From assembly GCF_000691145.1 (NCBI RefSeq), contig NZ_ASJC01000018.1:1-39339 (forward strand): a stretch of 39,339 nucleotides of DNA, written 5' to 3'. The number at the start of each line of letters is the position of its first letter. Positions within the stretch are counted from its first letter, which is position 1. Of this stretch, positions 39,303 to 39,339 are shown piece by piece. The stretch comes from Bacillus altitudinis 41KF2b (GTDB taxonomy: Bacteria > Bacillota > Bacilli > Bacillales > Bacillaceae). The position numbers and the translations under genes were made by a program. The notes beneath the pieces are model-generated. The model was not told where the DNA came from, did not search any database, and saw only the letters and a program-made list of their open reading frames with translations.

Positions 39303-39339
39303 TTTTAAAAGATGATCTTTGAAAACTAAACAAGACAAA
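39303..39339 (+). other. Start of a probable 16S rRNA leader
   Basis: The window ends with 'gatctttgaaaactaaacaa', a sequence typical of Bacillus pre-16S leaders just upstream of mature 16S rRNA. The two tRNAs therefore probably lead an rRNA operon lying to the right. The rRNA itself is outside the window. Confidence 0.65.

Overview
The window looks like chromosomal DNA from a low-GC Firmicute of the Bacillus pumilus group (B. pumilus, B. safensis or B. altitudinis). This rests on close resemblance, from memory, to B. subtilis-type CspC, AdhA/AdhR, BglS lichenase, AnsZ, Blt-type efflux, AzlCD and GltP, on AGGAGG-type ribosome binding sites with several TTG and GTG starts, and on sigma-A promoters. 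The species call is an inference; no search was run. I see no prophage, complete insertion sequence, CRISPR array or plasmid backbone.

Layout. 0-4.3 kb: an acetyltransferase, a GrpB-like protein with a probable nonsense-truncated C-terminus, cspC with a long cold-shock-type leader, and a secreted repeat protein with three PPC-like and two Ig-like domains followed by a small membrane protein. 4.3-8 kb: adhA and its divergent regulator adhR with a clear MerR-type promoter, the secreted beta-glucanase bglS with a CcpA cre site, and a tautomerase-azoreductase operon. 8-10.7 kb: an 838-residue HTH-STAND ATPase-TPR regulator divergent from that operon. 10.7-22.8 kb: alpha/beta hydrolases, two TetR-efflux pump pairs (DHA2 type and Blt type), an SDR oxidoreductase, a YjbR protein, lipoprotein asparaginase AnsZ, a MarR-hydrolase operon, and a LytTR-DUF3021 pair. 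22.8-26.9 kb: four GNAT acetyltransferases mixed with a VOC protein, a YesK-like membrane protein and a TetR regulator. 26.9-29.8 kb: a DHFR-like reductase, then a MarR-nitroreductase-flavin monooxygenase operon with two tandem operators. 29.8-35.2 kb: a tiny secreted cysteine peptide, a secreted 97-residue protein, a XRE-cupin/LysE pair, another GNAT, an orphan gene between direct repeats, a CsbD-family protein with a sigma-B-like promoter, an O-methyltransferase and azlCD. 35.3-38.8 kb: an EamA exporter behind an unusual leader, an MccF-like S66 peptidase, and gltP. The window ends with tandem promoters, tRNA-Arg(ACG), tRNA-Gly(TCC) and what looks like the start of a 16S rRNA leader.

How it works together. 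Most of the region is a string of small self-contained modules, each a regulator beside an enzyme or pump (AdhR/AdhA, STAND/tautomerase-azoreductase, TetR/DHA2, MarR/hydrolase, TetR/Blt, MarR/nitroreductase-LLM, XRE-cupin/LysE). The likely theme is defence against electrophiles, quinones, aldehydes, drugs and toxic metabolites. Operators can be read directly in several intergenic regions.

The best candidate for something undescribed is the leader of the EamA exporter (about 35361-35503). It holds a 17-codon ORF with its own ribosome binding site and four mutually complementary CTCCGT/ACGGAG segments, the last of which contains the exporter's own ribosome binding site. This is the layout of an erm-type translational attenuator, placed on a drug/metabolite exporter next to an MccF-like immunity gene. 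Other points of interest are a structured MITE-like repeat at 21.7-21.9 kb whose terminator half recurs across the stop codon of the STAND gene, a 13-residue predicted secreted peptide with a Cys-x5-Cys loop, and direct repeats framing an orphan gene.
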